Source: Clostridiales bacterium UBA8960 (GTDB lineage Bacteria > Bacillota > Clostridia > Peptostreptococcales > Acidaminobacteraceae). From it: 5,886 nt of DNA. Positions 5,877-5,886 of this stretch are shown in pieces. The stretch is from NCBI GenBank assembly GCA_003482695.1, contig DMYC01000344.1, positions 1-5,886 on the forward strand, in the 5' to 3' direction. Both the position numbers and the translations under genes were made by a program. Under the pieces are notes generated by a model, which made no database searches, had not been told where the DNA came from, and worked only from the letters and a program-made list of their open reading frames with translations. The stretch's first letter is position 1; every line of letters starts with the position of its first letter.

Positions 5877-5886
5877 TATATTGCAA

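Larger units (their letters stand above)
5575..5886. other. Right-edge region without a recognisable gene
   Basis: This AT-rich stretch holds the upstream region of the PilZ gene and no ORF I can identify. On the + strand a 33-codon ORF (5662-5763, MDFRTYREAAASTIENEYFL...) lacks a ribosome binding site. AGGAGG (5767-5772) precedes a 22-codon ORF (5774-5842), but its ATG is only 1 nt away. In the same frame, right after that stop, an ATG at 5843 opens a frame that runs off the window. These may be small genes, remnants of a decayed gene, or chance. No clear promoter for the PilZ gene was found; candidate -10-like boxes on the - strand are weak. Confidence 0.4.

Overview
The window looks like the chromosome of an anaerobic, fermentative, low-GC Firmicute, most likely in the Clostridia. 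The basis is an AT-rich coding style, strong AGGAGG-type ribosome binding sites, standard stop codons, and above all an [FeFe]-hydrogenase maturation cluster beside a Crp/Fnr-type regulator and a PilZ protein. The genus cannot be fixed from the sequence alone.

Left part (1-645): the 3' end of a Crp/Fnr-family regulator, cut by the window edge, is followed by a 226-nt gap. The gap contains a good sigma-A-type promoter (437-465) with a short inverted repeat between its boxes. It also contains a leader of about 170 nt and a strong intrinsic terminator hairpin (605-628) that ends only four bases before the ribosome binding site of the next gene. This arrangement suggests that transcription of the maturation operon is controlled by premature termination in its leader.

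Central part (646-4476, + strand): four tightly packed genes. They are a TM1266-type small ACT/ferredoxin-fold protein, hydG (radical SAM tyrosine lyase making CO and cyanide), hydF (GTPase scaffold on which the 2Fe subcluster is assembled), and a TIGR01212/YtqA-type radical SAM protein of unknown function. Gaps are 11, 16 and 6 nt, so they are probably one transcript. HydG supplies the Fe-CO-CN synthon and HydF carries the precursor to apo-hydrogenase. HydE, the third canonical maturase, is not in the window, nor is a structural hydrogenase.

Right part (4468-5574, - strand): a PilZ-domain, YcgR-like c-di-GMP effector with three C-terminal membrane segments. It is convergent with the operon and overlaps its last gene by 9 nt. 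Each convergent unit appears to have its terminator inside the other's coding sequence (4428-4460 for the - strand, 4549-4581 for the + strand). The final ~310 nt (5575-5886) hold only the upstream region of the PilZ gene, two hairpins and very short ORFs that I cannot identify.
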